Counted from the first letter of the stretch, positions 9,406 to 18,634 are shown. The stretch is DNA of 64,000 bases from Clostridiales bacterium (GCA_022508505.1 JAFLVC010000001.1:124001-188000); one strand, 5' to 3'. Numbers and translations: made by a program. Notes: a model not told the origin generated them from the letters alone.

Positions 9406-9445
9406 ACGGAAAAGCTTTTTGCGCCTCTAACCTCAATCGTTTCGC

Positions 9446-9475
9446 TTGCTTTTTGTAGATTGGTTGCGCTATAAT
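9446..9475 (+). promoter_or_regulatory. Sigma-A-type promoter for the GMP synthase subunit gene
   Basis: TTGCTT (9446-9451) and TATAAT (9470-9475) are separated by 18 nt. A GGGAGG ribosome site follows just before the ATG at 9510. Confidence 0.75.
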
Positions 9476-9509
9476 ATGCGTATAGAAAAACATATACAGG
9501 GAGGAAATT

Positions 9510-10490
9510 ATGGAAAACAACAAACGCCCGGAGAGCATGGTGCGAATCACCACCAAGGCGCTTGCGGACAGCTTTATCCAAGAGCAGGTGGCGGCGCTCA
9601 AAAAGCAGGTGGGCAATAAGAAGGTCTTGCTCGCGCTTTCGGGCGGTGTGGACAGCTCGGTCGTGGCGGCGCTTCTCATCAAGGCAATCGGCAAGCAGCT
9701 CGTCTGCGTGCACGTCAACCACGGTCTTTTGAGAAAGGGCGAGCCCGAACAGGTCGTCGAGGTTTTCCGCAATCAGATGAAGGCAAACCTCGTCTACGTC
9801 GACGCTGTCGAACGCTTCCTCGGCAAGCTCGAGGGTGTTTCCGATCCCGAAAAGAAGCGCAAGATAATCGGCGCGGAGTTTATTCGCGTGTTCGAGGAGG
9901 AAGCGCGTAAGCAGGACGGCATTGAGTTTTTGGCGCAGGGCACGATTTACCCCGACATCGTCGAGAGCAAGGGCGTCAAGGCGCACCACAACGTAGGCGG
10001 GCTTCCCGACGATCTCAAGTTCGAGCTCGTCGAACCGCTCCGCTTCCTCTATAAGGACGAGGTGCGCGTAGTCGGCACGGCGCTCGGGCTTCCCGACAGC
10101 ATGGTGCACCGCCAGCCTTTCCCCGGCCCCGGACTCGGCGTGCGCTGCCTCGGCGCGATCACCCGCGACCGTCTGGAAGCGGTCCGCGAGAGCGACGCCA
10201 TACTTCGCGAGGAGTTCGCAAAGCACGGGCTCGAGGGCAAGGTGTGGCAGTACTTTACCGCAGTGCCCGACTTTAAGTCGGTGGGCGTAAAGGACGGCGC
10301 GCGCACATTCGCGTACCCCGTAATAATCCGCGCGGTCAACACCGTGGACGCCATGACGGCTACGATAGAGGAAATCCCCTACGAGTTGCTAAAGCACATC
10401 ACAAGCCGCATAACAAAAGAGGTAAAAGGCGTAAACCGCGTTCTCTACGACCTCACGCCGAAGCCCTCGGGCACGATCGAGTGGGAATAG
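9510..10490 (+). CDS. guaA: GMP synthase ATP-pyrophosphatase subunit (GuaA C-terminal domain only)
   Basis: A 326-residue N-type ATP-pyrophosphatase. The P-loop-like SGGVDSS is at residues 44-50. The dimerisation/XMP-binding domain is seen in [12 protein letters not shown] and in the C-terminal KPSGTIEWE. It amidates XMP to GMP. Most bacterial GuaA proteins are about 510-525 residues with an N-terminal glutamine amidotransferase; that domain is absent here, and the upstream 150 nt contain only a promoter. The split form is standard in archaea and rare in bacteria. The partner glutaminase must be encoded elsewhere, or free ammonia is used. It has its own promoter and terminator, so it is monocistronic. 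Confidence 0.93.
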   Translation: MENNKRPESMVRITTKALADSFIQEQVAALKKQVGNKKVLLALSGGVDSSVVAALLIKAIGKQLVCVHVNHGLLRKGEPEQVVEVFRNQMKANLVYVDAVERFLGKLEGVSDPEKKRKIIGAEFIRVFEEEARKQDGIEFLAQGTIYPDIVESKGVKAHHNVGGLPDDLKFELVEPLRFLYKDEVRVVGTALGLPDSMVHRQPFPGPGLGVRCLGAITRDRLEAVRESDAILREEFAKHGLEGKVWQYFTAVPDFKSVGVKDGARTFAYPVIIRAVNTVDAMTATIEEIPYELLKHITSRITKEVKGVNRVLYDLTPKPSGTIEWE

Positions 10491-10543
10491 AGCGACGCAA
10501 GCGTCTAAATGAATAGATAAGAGATAAGAATGAATAATTAAGG

Positions 10544-10573
10544 AAGCGCGGGATTTAGATGCCCGCGCTTTTT
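10544..10573 (+). terminator. Rho-independent terminator after guaA
   Basis: A 9-bp stem AAGCGCGGG (10544-10552) with CCCGCGCTT (10562-10570), a 9-nt loop and a T-run. It is preceded by an A/T-rich GATAAGAATGAATAATTAAGG leader-like stretch that recurs at other terminators here. Confidence 0.88.
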
Positions 10574-10617
10574 AATTAAGGTTTCGGTTGATTATGACGG
10601 CGCGTAATCATTTTTAG

Positions 10618-10647
10618 TTGCGTGGTCGGCAAATAAAGTGGTATAAT
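10618..10647 (+). promoter_or_regulatory. Promoter for the zinc-ribbon/TPR/LRR protein
   Basis: TTGCGT (10618-10623) and TATAAT (10642-10647), spacing 18 nt, 27 nt before the ATG at 10675. Confidence 0.7.
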
Positions 10648-10674
10648 GGAAAAAAATGTACGGTGGGATAGCAA

Positions 10675-13600
10675 ATGAAAGAGGCTGTTTGCAAGCGATG
10701 CGGGGGAGATCTTATCCAAAGGGACAGCGTTCACTGGCAATGCGCTTATTGTGACATATCATATATTGCGGACAGAGACGAAGAAGGCTATGCGTTTTTT
10801 TACCGCCCAATCGAAAGGAAAACTTTAAAGACCGGACAAATATCGCAAAAAGCGTCCGCCATTCGCACGCACGATATTACCATACGCGAAATTAAGGTCA
10901 ATGACGACATAGAGCGCGAAGTCGCCGAAGATATCAATTCGCTCAGTAAGAGCGAAGCCGTCAAGGTCGTAGAAGCGTATTTGACTTACGGCGAATACGA
11001 AAAAGCGCAAGGCGAAATCAACCGTTATTTGGCGCAAGACAAAAATTGCGCGGAAATACTTTGGTATTCCGTTTTATGCAAAAAGCGGTTTAACATAAAA
11101 GAAAAACATGACGGTGAAAAGGCGTATTACGGCAAGCTTACGCCCTTTTCCGAGGACGAAGCGGCAAGGCTTGATCGCGCTTTGGCAAACGCTTCGCCGC
11201 AATTTGCAAAAACGGTTATGGATTGCTGTTTCGACGCCGATTTTTCGGATGACGCGTCTTGCGAGCGCATACTCGGCGTGTGCGTCCCCTATGTCCCCAA
11301 CGAGAGCGTTTATTCGATTGAAGAGCGGCGCAAAATCTTTGAGAGACTTTTCGAAACCGTAATCACCGAAGGCTTCGAGAAGTCGTTTGATTATTTGTTG
11401 AACACCGTCGAGCCCTCGCGCGTCGACGACTACATAGACCTTAATTTAAGATTTGCCGAGGGGATTTGCAAGCAAAACCCGTCGGCGGCAAGAAAATATT
11501 GGGAAAACGTGCTCTCGGTCGAATCGGGAAACGCCAAGGCCTTGCGCAGAATTGTCGAAACGGACTTGCTTTACGGCGAGCCCTCGCTGGACGAGAGCTT
11601 GACCGACCTCGAAAGATATCTCGGCTTTTCCGACGACCCCGACGAGACCGTTTTGTCCGTCTTTGATTTTATACTGCGTCAAAGCGACATTACGGCTTTT
11701 CAAAGCCAATTTGTTCGCAGGCTTATCGAATACCACAGCGCCGTTCCGCACGGATTGAAGGACAGGCTGCTCGCCGTCGCGTACAAGCTGTTGCGCTCAT
11801 CCCTCTTCGGTGAAGCGAGCGATTATTTTTACTTGATTTTGTCGTTCGACAAGAAATGCAGAGACGCCTTTTTCGGGCTGTGTCTTGTTCGAATAAAGGC
11901 AACCGACCGTAACGACGTTGTAAACAAAAACGATTTGCTCAAGGATTGCCCCGAGTTTAGTAAGTGCATCGCGCTTTCCGACAAAGCCGATATCGACGCT
12001 ATTTATGCCTTATCGAGAAGACAAGAGGAAAGAATAGCCCGCGAGGCGAGAGAAAAGCAAGAGCGAAAAAGACAAGAGGAAAAGGACAAAGAAGACAGAA
12101 GACGAACCCGCAGGGAAGCCAATGCGGGCAGGCGCAGAGTATTAATTAAGCTCGGCATCATAATCGGCGTGATAGCCGCGATAATCATCGCCATAGTTAT
12201 TTCGGTGGCGTCCTGCAATGCCGCGAGGGATTCGGAAGATAAAGCAAACCGCCGAAAACATTCGCTCGACAACATAGAAATGACCGTCACGAAAAAGACC
12301 GCCGGCACCAAAAACAGCTCGTACTATGACGGCATAGTCGTCGCTCTCTATTTTGACATATACAATAAAAGCACCGTCGACGTTACGAGAATTGACGGCG
12401 AAATGGGCGTATATAGGGGCGAGTCCGATTTGCTCATGAATTGGAACGTGGCCTTTTCAAACGTTACAATCCGCGCGGGTGAGAAAAACAGCTTGACGCT
12501 TAACTGCGATGCGCGCTACAGCGACAAGATGGTCGCGTTCTACGACGCGTCGCTCGAAGAGCTGAAAATCACATTTACTATTTCTTATGTGCATTTTTCG
12601 GACGGCTACGACAACAAAAACGACAAAAAAACTGTCAAAATCGTAAAGCCATACTACCCGCAAGAGGAAGAGGACAAAAAGCGAGAAGAGCTTGAGGCGC
12701 TGGAGACGAAATATCAAAACGCCTTGTCGCTCATGCAACAGGGCAGATACGACGAGGCATATCAAGCATTCCGCGAGCTCGGGAACTATAAGGATTCCGC
12801 CGAAAAGACGGAGGAAGCCAAACGGCTATCCGAGCTTGCCAAAAAGGAAGCGAAATATCAAAACGCCTTATCGCTCATGCAACAGGGTAAATACGACGAG
12901 GCATATCAAGCGTTCCGCGAGCTCGGGGATTATAAGGATTCCGCCGAAAAGATGGAGGAAGCCAAACGGTTATCCGAGCTTGCCAAAAAGGAAGAGATAT
13001 ATCAGTCGGCACTTTCCATGCTGGAGCAGCAGCGATACAAAGAGGCGTACGAGCTGTTCTACGAGATTTACGAATATAAGGACAGCGCCGACAAGATGCT
13101 CGAAATATTTAACACGCTGGCGGAAATCGCTCAGGCGTACGCCGACGGCGGACATTACAGCTCGGCCTATGAAACCATGCTTGAAATCGGCATAACGGTC
13201 GACGCCTGGAAATACGCCTCGCAGGGCAATTGGCAGAAGGCGGTCGAGAGCGGTCTTACGGAAATTGTAGTGTCGGATGGCACAACCGCCATTAAAAACG
13301 GTGCGTTTTCGGGTTGCTACGGATTAAAGCGGGTCACTCTTCCTTCGAGCCTGGAAATTATCGAGGCAGATGCGTTTAGGAATTGCTACGGTTTGCTGTC
13401 TGTCACCATTCCGCAAAACGTGTATTCCATAGGCGACGGCGCTTTTTACGGGTGCTACAAGCTGGTCGAGGTTTACGATTTGTCTGACGATTTGGAAATA
13501 ATCAAACAGTCGCAATATTTCGGCAGGGTGGCTTACTACGCAAAGGACGTATTTACAAACGCGAACGAGAAAAGCCACATATCCGTCGATGAGGACGGGT

Positions 13601-14211
13601 TCGTGTTCTACGACAATGACGATGATATCGTTTTGCTCGACTACGTCGGCGATGAAGAAGACATAACGCTGCCCACCGTTGCTTCGGGCAAGCAGTACAA
13701 AATTCAGCCCTATGCGTTTTACGAAAACGCCGTTATTCGAAACATCGTCATTCCCGACTGCGTCGTCGAAATAGGCGACTATGCGTTTAACAAGTGCGGC
13801 GGGCTTTCGCAGGTTACGGTCGGGGACGGCGTCGTGACAATAGGACAATATGCCTTTTCTTCGAGCACGATAGAAAGCATAACCATGGGGATAGGCGTGA
13901 CGACAATAGACTACTATGCATTTGGCGCATGCAAGAGCCTCGCTTCGGTCACATTGGGCGCAAATCTGCAAACTATAGAGCGCTATGCTTTCTACGGGTG
14001 CGCGGCGCTACAGAGAATCACGATTACGCGAAACGTTACGATGATCGGGGGGAGTGCCTTTAATTCTACCGGCTTGGTTTATGTCAAGTTCGAAATCACC
14101 GAGGGATGGTCTCGACATATTACGCCGATCACGCCGTCGGCACTCGAAGATCCCGCAAACGCCGCAAAGCTTTTGGCAGGCGGCTTTTATGACGATTGGC
14201 ATAGAACGTAA
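10675..14211 (+). CDS. Zinc-ribbon, TPR-like and BspA-type leucine-rich-repeat membrane protein
   Basis: An 1178-residue mosaic. Residues 5-30 form a zinc ribbon (CKRCGG...CAYC). A helical region with TPR-like character runs to about 460, followed by a charged coiled-coil-like stretch and one transmembrane helix at about 490-512. A beta-rich domain occupies about 520-655. Two nearly identical TPR-like repeats of about 48 residues follow (YQNALSLMQQG..YDEAYQAF), with a third diverged copy. From about 860 to the end there are BspA-type LRR_5 repeats (AFxxCxxLxxVTIPxxVxxIG). The N-terminal zinc ribbon should face the cytoplasm, so the TPR/LRR part would be outside. LRR_5 domains often mediate surface binding; the specific role is unknown. 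Monocistronic. Confidence 0.85.
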   Translation: MKEAVCKRCGGDLIQRDSVHWQCAYCDISYIADRDEEGYAFFYRPIERKTLKTGQISQKASAIRTHDITIREIKVNDDIEREVAEDINSLSKSEAVKVVEAYLTYGEYEKAQGEINRYLAQDKNCAEILWYSVLCKKRFNIKEKHDGEKAYYGKLTPFSEDEAARLDRALANASPQFAKTVMDCCFDADFSDDASCERILGVCVPYVPNESVYSIEERRKIFERLFETVITEGFEKSFDYLLNTVEPSRVDDYIDLNLRFAEGICKQNPSAARKYWENVLSVESGNAKALRRIVETDLLYGEPSLDESLTDLERYLGFSDDPDETVLSVFDFILRQSDITAFQSQFVRRLIEYHSAVPHGLKDRLLAVAYKLLRSSLFGEASDYFYLILSFDKKCRDAFFGLCLVRIKATDRNDVVNKNDLLKDCPEFSKCIALSDKADIDAIYALSRRQEERIAREAREKQERKRQEEKDKEDRRRTRREANAGRRRVLIKLGIIIGVIAAIIIAIVISVASCNAARDSEDKANRRKHSLDNIEMTVTKKTAGTKNSSYYDGIVVALYFDIYNKSTVDVTRIDGEMGVYRGESDLLMNWNVAFSNVTIRAGEKNSLTLNCDARYSDKMVAFYDASLEELKITFTISYVHFSDGYDNKNDKKTVKIVKPYYPQEEEDKKREELEALETKYQNALSLMQQGRYDEAYQAFRELGNYKDSAEKTEEAKRLSELAKKEAKYQNALSLMQQGKYDEAYQAFRELGDYKDSAEKMEEAKRLSELAKKEEIYQSALSMLEQQRYKEAYELFYEIYEYKDSADKMLEIFNTLAEIAQAYADGGHYSSAYETMLEIGITVDAWKYASQGNWQKAVESGLTEIVVSDGTTAIKNGAFSGCYGLKRVTLPSSLEIIEADAFRNCYGLLSVTIPQNVYSIGDGAFYGCYKLVEVYDLSDDLEIIKQSQYFGRVAYYAKDVFTNANEKSHISVDEDGFVFYDNDDDIVLLDYVGDEEDITLPTVASGKQYKIQPYAFYENAVIRNIVIPDCVVEIGDYAFNKCGGLSQVTVGDGVVTIGQYAFSSSTIESITMGIGVTTIDYYAFGACKSLASVTLGANLQTIERYAFYGCAALQRITITRNVTMIGGSAFNSTGLVYVKFEITEGWSRHITPITPSALEDPANAAKLLAGGFYDDWHRT

Positions 14212-14267
14212 ATTTTTCGATAAATATCGGCGTTATCGCTTGTGGGCGATCGCACAATCGAGCTTAA

Positions 14268-14408
14268 TCACTTCGCAAGCTCTTCAAACGAGCGGCGATA
14301 CTTTTCGAGAATTTCCCGTGCGACCTTGTCTATCAGCTCGTCGTGTGTCATTCCTTCCGACAACTCGACAGTTTTTTCATTTTCTTTTTCGATTTCTTCG
14401 TCCTGCAT
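14268..14408 (-). CDS. Small protein of 46 residues, unknown function
   Basis: A short minus-strand frame starting at ATG 14408 and beginning MQDEEIEKENEK. It is strongly charged and probably helical, with no membrane segment or recognisable domain. It is supported as a gene by a near-perfect promoter directly upstream and an AGGAA ribosome site 5 nt before the ATG. It lies tail to tail with the large LRR gene and head to head with the next plus-strand gene. A longer start at 14465 would overlap the promoter, so I rejected it. Function unknown. Confidence 0.65.
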   Translation of the reverse strand: MQDEEIEKENEKTVELSEGMTHDELIDKVAREILEKYRRSFEELAK

Positions 14409-14426
14409 GATATTCCTATTTTCCGC

Positions 14427-14455
14427 AGTATATCCGAAAAGCGGGACAATGTCAA
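14427..14455 (-). promoter_or_regulatory. Consensus promoter for the small minus-strand gene
   Basis: On the minus strand, TTGACA (14455-14450) and TATACT (14432-14427) with exact 17-nt spacing, 18 nt before the ATG at 14408. Confidence 0.82.
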
Positions 14456-14475
14456 CCGACCGCACGGTTAATCAC

Positions 14476-14504
14476 TTGCTTACGCGATAGAAATGTGGTA
14501 TCAT
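14476..14504 (+). promoter_or_regulatory. Promoter for the 108-residue protein
   Basis: TTGCTT (14476-14481) and TATCAT (14499-14504), spacing 17 nt. It is back to back with the minus-strand promoter. Confidence 0.6.
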
Positions 14505-14533
14505 GTATATACACTATTTTCAAAGAGACTGGT

Positions 14534-14860
14534 ATGGGAAAGGTACTCAAAGCAAAGGTGTTCCCGAGGATATGGGCAAAGACGACGGTCGGGGACAAGA
14601 TAACGCGCAACTACATGTACACGCTCGACGGACCGTTCGACGAAGCGCGGCTTTTCGAGTACGTGTGCGACATTACGCACGCACTCGACATTCCGACGCC
14701 CATAATCCTGCAGAGCCACGTCTATAATTTCGTGCACTTCAACATCTGCAAGTTCCTTAAGTCAGAGTTTGTCGACGAGGTCGACTTCGATTTTTTCACG
14801 CTAGAAAACACTACCGGCACGATTAAGCCTTTGCCGCATTACTTCGACGAGAGCCGATAG
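14534..14860 (+). CDS. Conserved-looking hypothetical protein, 108 residues
   Basis: The ATG at 14534 is the first after the promoter and begins MGKVLKAKVF. The protein is soluble, mixed alpha/beta and rich in aromatic and acidic residues (DEVDFDFFTLE), with no cysteine cluster or membrane segment. I do not recognise a family. It lies 77 nt before an Lrp-type regulator. An upstream in-frame start at 14495 would place the promoter inside the gene and is unlikely. Confidence 0.7.
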   Translation: MGKVLKAKVFPRIWAKTTVGDKITRNYMYTLDGPFDEARLFEYVCDITHALDIPTPIILQSHVYNFVHFNICKFLKSEFVDEVDFDFFTLENTTGTIKPLPHYFDESR

Positions 14861-14937
14861 CTTCTTCGCGCAGCTCGGCAAAAGCTTTCATATAATAATT
14901 ACGACCGCCTTTTCTGGCGGCCGAAAAGGAGAGGGAA

Positions 14938-15426
14938 ATGGATAAGCTCGCTTGCGAGGTACTCGCGCTACTCAAGCAGGACGCACGACTGACGCCCGCC
15001 GCAATCGCAAAGACGCTCGGCACTACCGAGGCCGAAGTGAAAAAGACGGTCAAGTCGCTCGAGGAGCGCGGCGTCATACTCGGCTACACGACGATCACCG
15101 ACGACAGTGCGATAGACAGCGACAGCGTGGAAGCGCTAATCGAGGTCAAGGTCAACCCCATGTACGGCAGGGGTTTTGACGCGATTGCCGAGGATATCTA
15201 CAAGTTCGACCGCGTAAAGAGCCTGTACCTTATGAGCGGCGGCTACGACCTCGCCGTGTTCGTCGAGGGCAAAAACCTTCGCGAGGTGGCGGCGTTCGTC
15301 AGCGAAAAGCTGTCCGTCATGGACAAGGTTTTGTCGACGGCGACGCACTTCATTCTCAAAAAGTACAAGATCGGCGGCGAGATGACGGTAGCCGACGAGA
15401 ACAGGCGGCAGCCCGTCACGCCGTGA
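14938..15426 (+). CDS. Lrp/AsnC family transcriptional regulator
   Basis: A 162-residue regulator with an N-terminal winged helix-turn-helix (about residues 1-55; LTPAAIAKTLGTTEAEV is the helix-turn-helix) and a C-terminal RAM/AsnC ligand-binding domain (about 65-145). A TATAAT at 14891-14896, a CCGCC/GGCGG hairpin and an AAGGAGAGG ribosome site precede it. Its stop overlaps the GTG start of an aminotransferase gene, a common pairing in Clostridia. It probably controls that gene in response to an amino acid, but no operator was identified. Confidence 0.9.
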   Translation: MDKLACEVLALLKQDARLTPAAIAKTLGTTEAEVKKTVKSLEERGVILGYTTITDDSAIDSDSVEALIEVKVNPMYGRGFDAIAEDIYKFDRVKSLYLMSGGYDLAVFVEGKNLREVAAFVSEKLSVMDKVLSTATHFILKKYKIGGEMTVADENRRQPVTP

Positions 15427-16595
15427 ACTACGACGACTTTATAAACCGTACCGTTGCCGGCATTCCGCCGAGCGGCATACGCAAATTTTTCGACCTCGTC
15501 GCTTCCATGGACGGAGCGATATCTCTCGGCGTGGGCGAGCCCGACTTCGTCACGCCGTGGCTTTACCGCGACAGCGCGATAAAGTCGCTCATTTCGGGGC
15601 GGACGGGGTACACCGCAAACCGCGGTGATTTTTCATTGCTTAGGGAAATCGCGCTGTACAACCGCGACAGGTTCTCGCTCGACTACGCCGAGGACGAGAC
15701 AATCGTCACGGTGGGGGCGTCGGAGGGAATCGACCTCGCGCTGCGCACGTTAGTCAGCCCGGGCGACGGCGTGCTCGTTCCCGATCCGTCGTACGTCAGC
15801 TATGCGCCAAACGTCGCCATAGCGGGCGGCGTCGTCAAGCCCGTCCCGCTCGACGGCAAAAACGGATTCAAGCTCACCGCCGCGGCAATCGAAAAGGCTG
15901 TCGACAAGTCGTGCAAGATTTTGATACTTCCGTACCCCAACAACCCTACGGGCGCGGTTTTGGACGAGGCAGAGCTAAGCGGAATAGCCGCCGCAGTAAA
16001 AAAATACAACCTCTTTGTCATTGCCGACGAGATATATGCAGAGCTCACCTACGGCAGGCGGCATATAGCGTTCGCGAGCCTTCCCGACATGAAAGAGCGC
16101 ACGGTTACGCTCAACGGTTTTTCAAAGGCGTTTGCCATGACGGGCTGGCGGATTGGCTGGCTGTGCGCGCCTAAGCCCGTGTGCGACGCGGCGCTCAAAA
16201 TACACCAATATACGATAATGTGCGCGCCGACGGCGAGCCAGCAGGCGGCGTACGCGGCGCTCAAGGATGGGCGCGAGACCGATTACGAAAAGGTCGAAGA
16301 AATGCGCGAGGAATACGACCGCCGCCGAAAGTTCGTCGTCGCCATGCTGTCCGATATCGGGCTTGACTGCCACACGCCGAGCGGTGCGTTCTATTGCTTC
16401 CCCGACGTAAGCAAGTTTGCTCCGAGCGGCGAAGAGTTCGCGGAAAAGCTGTTGCGCGAGCAAAAGGTCGCCGTCGTGCCCGGTTCGGCGTTCGGCGAGA
16501 ACGGAAAGAACAACGTGCGCTTAACCTACGCGTCGTCATTAAAAACGCTCAACACCGCGTTCTCGCGCATAGCCGAGTTTTTGAAACGAGCGTAG
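15423..16595 (+). CDS. PLP-dependent class I/II aminotransferase
   Basis: A 390-residue fold-type I aminotransferase. The cofactor motifs are YPNNPTGAVL and NGFSKAFAMTGWRIGW, whose Lys forms the Schiff base with PLP. The arginine near the C-terminus expected to bind the substrate carboxylate is in NNVRLTYA. It starts at GTG 15423, overlapping the regulator stop (GTGA), so it is translationally coupled. It resembles the aspartate/aromatic aminotransferase (AspC/PatA-like) group; exact substrate specificity cannot be read from sequence. Confidence 0.9.
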   Translation: MNYDDFINRTVAGIPPSGIRKFFDLVASMDGAISLGVGEPDFVTPWLYRDSAIKSLISGRTGYTANRGDFSLLREIALYNRDRFSLDYAEDETIVTVGASEGIDLALRTLVSPGDGVLVPDPSYVSYAPNVAIAGGVVKPVPLDGKNGFKLTAAAIEKAVDKSCKILILPYPNNPTGAVLDEAELSGIAAAVKKYNLFVIADEIYAELTYGRRHIAFASLPDMKERTVTLNGFSKAFAMTGWRIGWLCAPKPVCDAALKIHQYTIMCAPTASQQAAYAALKDGRETDYEKVEEMREEYDRRRKFVVAMLSDIGLDCHTPSGAFYCFPDVSKFAPSGEEFAEKLLREQKVAVVPGSAFGENGKNNVRLTYASSLKTLNTAFSRIAEFLKRA

Positions 16596-16617
16596 TGTGA
16601 GTTTTTGGTAGTACGGC

Positions 16618-16647
16618 TTGACAAAAAGCACACAAGAAGAGTAAAAT
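16618..16647 (+). promoter_or_regulatory. Promoter for the 607-residue lipoprotein
   Basis: TTGACA (16618-16623) and TAAAAT (16642-16647), spacing 18 nt. An AAAGGAG site follows before the ATG at 16693. Confidence 0.78.
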
Positions 16648-16692
16648 GTATACAGTAAATACAAAATCCACAGACTACAAAAGGAGTGCGTC

Positions 16693-18516
16693 ATGAAAAA
16701 AAGATTGGCTTTGATCGTAACAATGCTGCTTGTGCTCGTCATGAGCTTTGCGCTCATGGCGTGCGACAATCCCGACGGTCCCGGCGGCGTCAAGCGGCCG
16801 CCGACTAAGGAGGAGATTGCCGAAAAGGCGGTTTCGTCGCTTGCAGAGTATTTGGGTGCGGCGGAGCAGCAGGGCAGGATTGATTATGCGTTAGACACCG
16901 AAAACACCGAAAAGGTGAACGGCTATATCGAATTTGTCAAGAACGGCTCCATGTTCTTTTATAAGTCGGGAGATGACGGCGCGGAGAACATGCTCGACCT
17001 CGATACGGGGATGAGCTACGTCAAGACCGACGCCGGCTGGGTTGTCAAAAACAGCCTTATCCCGCAGAACGCCGCCGAGTATGCGCTTGACGTGATTATG
17101 AACAGCGACGTCGACCTTGACGTGGACTTTGAGTTCAATCTCGACGAAATGACGTACGACGCCAAGGCGAGGGCGTTTTCGCACTCGACCGACGTTGCGC
17201 AAAATATAAACAGGGTGCTGTCGCCCCTGCAGGAAACGTACGACGGCGAGGGCTCGCTCCGCAACCTCATAGACGCGTATCTTGCCGAGTACAACCGCGA
17301 AATAACGGATGCGGTGCCGTTTTTGAAGCTGCTCGGCACGTCGTTGACCGTCAAGAACATAGCTCCCGCGTTGCGGCTTCTCATAGTTAGCGCAAAGGAC
17401 GAAAAGCTAATCGACTTTATCGGGGCGAACTTCGGCGAAGAGCTTGAGGACGCGATTTACGACCTGTTGAATGCTATGGACGTCGGCCCCGGCTCCGCGG
17501 CAATGAAAAAGGCAAAGGCGCGTACGATCGGCGAGGCGGCGGAAGGGCTTCTCGCATATATAGCCGACAAAATCGACCTCGCGGCGATTGCGAACGGCGA
17601 CTATTCGAGCGTAACCTCGATAATAATGCCGCTCATCAACGGCACCGACGAGGAGCGCTTTGCGGTCTTGAGCGAGCTTGTCGACTATCTGCTTTTGTCG
17701 GACGTCGATACTTCCAATCTCGACAACGACTTAAAAGGCCTGTTTGACACCATTATCGACCTCATGAGCGGAATAAAGATTAAGCCGCTCATCGACGGCT
17801 TGACCGAGCTCGAAATCCCCGGCATGTCCGCCATGGCGGAATTGGCGCTCGGCATTGTTACGCCCGTCGTCAAGACGATTGTCGCAGAACCCGTGACGTT
17901 CAAAAAGCTCGGCGGCGCAACGACGGTCAAGCTCATGCCCGACTACACGGTGGAGTCGATAACGGTAGAATTCAACGCTTCGCACGACTACAACAAGCAG
18001 ACCGCGCTGCCCTTCCTTTCGGACAACGACTATTACGCGAGCTTTACTATCACGCCGACGGGCAGCTCCGCCGACGCGAAAGCCGAGCTTGAGTTTGCGC
18101 CCTTCGACGGCGAGAACACAGAGGTTCTTCACACCTACGCCTCCGCGATAGTGCGGCTGGACAGCGACGCGCCCGTCTATGTGTATCTCGAGACGCGCAT
18201 GCTCAAAAGAGTGTCGGTGGGCAGCTTTACCTCCGTCTGCCACTATTCTGACGGCGGAACGGATGCGATTTACGATATAGGCATGTCGTTTGACGAAAAG
18301 ACGAGCTCGTTTGTGCTCGACACGAAGCAGTTTAAAAAGTCGGTTTCCGAGATGTTCGAATACGGCGAGGTGGTGAGTGTAACCGTGTCGGCAATTGTTA
18401 CCGTCGGTGGCGGGGACAGCTATCAGGCGCTTGTTGCGCTGTACATCGTGCCCGACGCACAGCCGGAAACGGCGGCGGGACTGCTTGCAAATATGCTGGC
18501 GGCACTGCGTGCATAA
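16693..18516 (+). CDS. Large lipoprotein of unknown function
   Basis: 607 residues with a clear lipoprotein signal (lipobox LMAC, Cys24) and a proline-rich linker. The mature part is mostly helical and acidic in the middle (about 60-400) and beta-rich near the C-terminus. No catalytic motif or repeat was recognised. It has its own promoter and a strong downstream terminator, so it is monocistronic. It would be anchored to the outer face of the cytoplasmic membrane. Function unknown. Confidence 0.85.
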   Translation: MKKRLALIVTMLLVLVMSFALMACDNPDGPGGVKRPPTKEEIAEKAVSSLAEYLGAAEQQGRIDYALDTENTEKVNGYIEFVKNGSMFFYKSGDDGAENMLDLDTGMSYVKTDAGWVVKNSLIPQNAAEYALDVIMNSDVDLDVDFEFNLDEMTYDAKARAFSHSTDVAQNINRVLSPLQETYDGEGSLRNLIDAYLAEYNREITDAVPFLKLLGTSLTVKNIAPALRLLIVSAKDEKLIDFIGANFGEELEDAIYDLLNAMDVGPGSAAMKKAKARTIGEAAEGLLAYIADKIDLAAIANGDYSSVTSIIMPLINGTDEERFAVLSELVDYLLLSDVDTSNLDNDLKGLFDTIIDLMSGIKIKPLIDGLTELEIPGMSAMAELALGIVTPVVKTIVAEPVTFKKLGGATTVKLMPDYTVESITVEFNASHDYNKQTALPFLSDNDYYASFTITPTGSSADAKAELEFAPFDGENTEVLHTYASAIVRLDSDAPVYVYLETRMLKRVSVGSFTSVCHYSDGGTDAIYDIGMSFDEKTSSFVLDTKQFKKSVSEMFEYGEVVSVTVSAIVTVGGGDSYQALVALYIVPDAQPETAAGLLANMLAALRA

Positions 18517-18541
18517 AATAAAAGATAAGAGATAAGAATAT

Positions 18542-18590
18542 CACATCCCCTCAGTCGCCTAAAGGCGACAGCTCCCCTTATTAAGGGGAG
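18542..18590. repeat. Dispersed intergenic stem-loop repeat (two hairpins)
   Basis: Contains GTCGCCTAAAGGCGAC and GCTCCCCTTATTAAGGGGAGC, two consecutive perfect hairpins, preceded by CACATCCCCTCA. Relatives occur in reverse orientation at 53629-53685, 53859-53910, 54408-54458 and 55130-55185, and a diverged copy lies at 24506-24567. Confidence 0.85.
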
Positions 18591-18634
18591 CCTGATTGAG
18601 GTAATAGTGAATAGTGAAGAGTGAATAGGTAAGG

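Noticed and set aside
9362-9509. Purine riboswitch upstream of the GMP synthase gene
   Set aside because: The leader after the promoter is only about 30 nt long, too short for an aptamer, and no conserved loop sequences are present.
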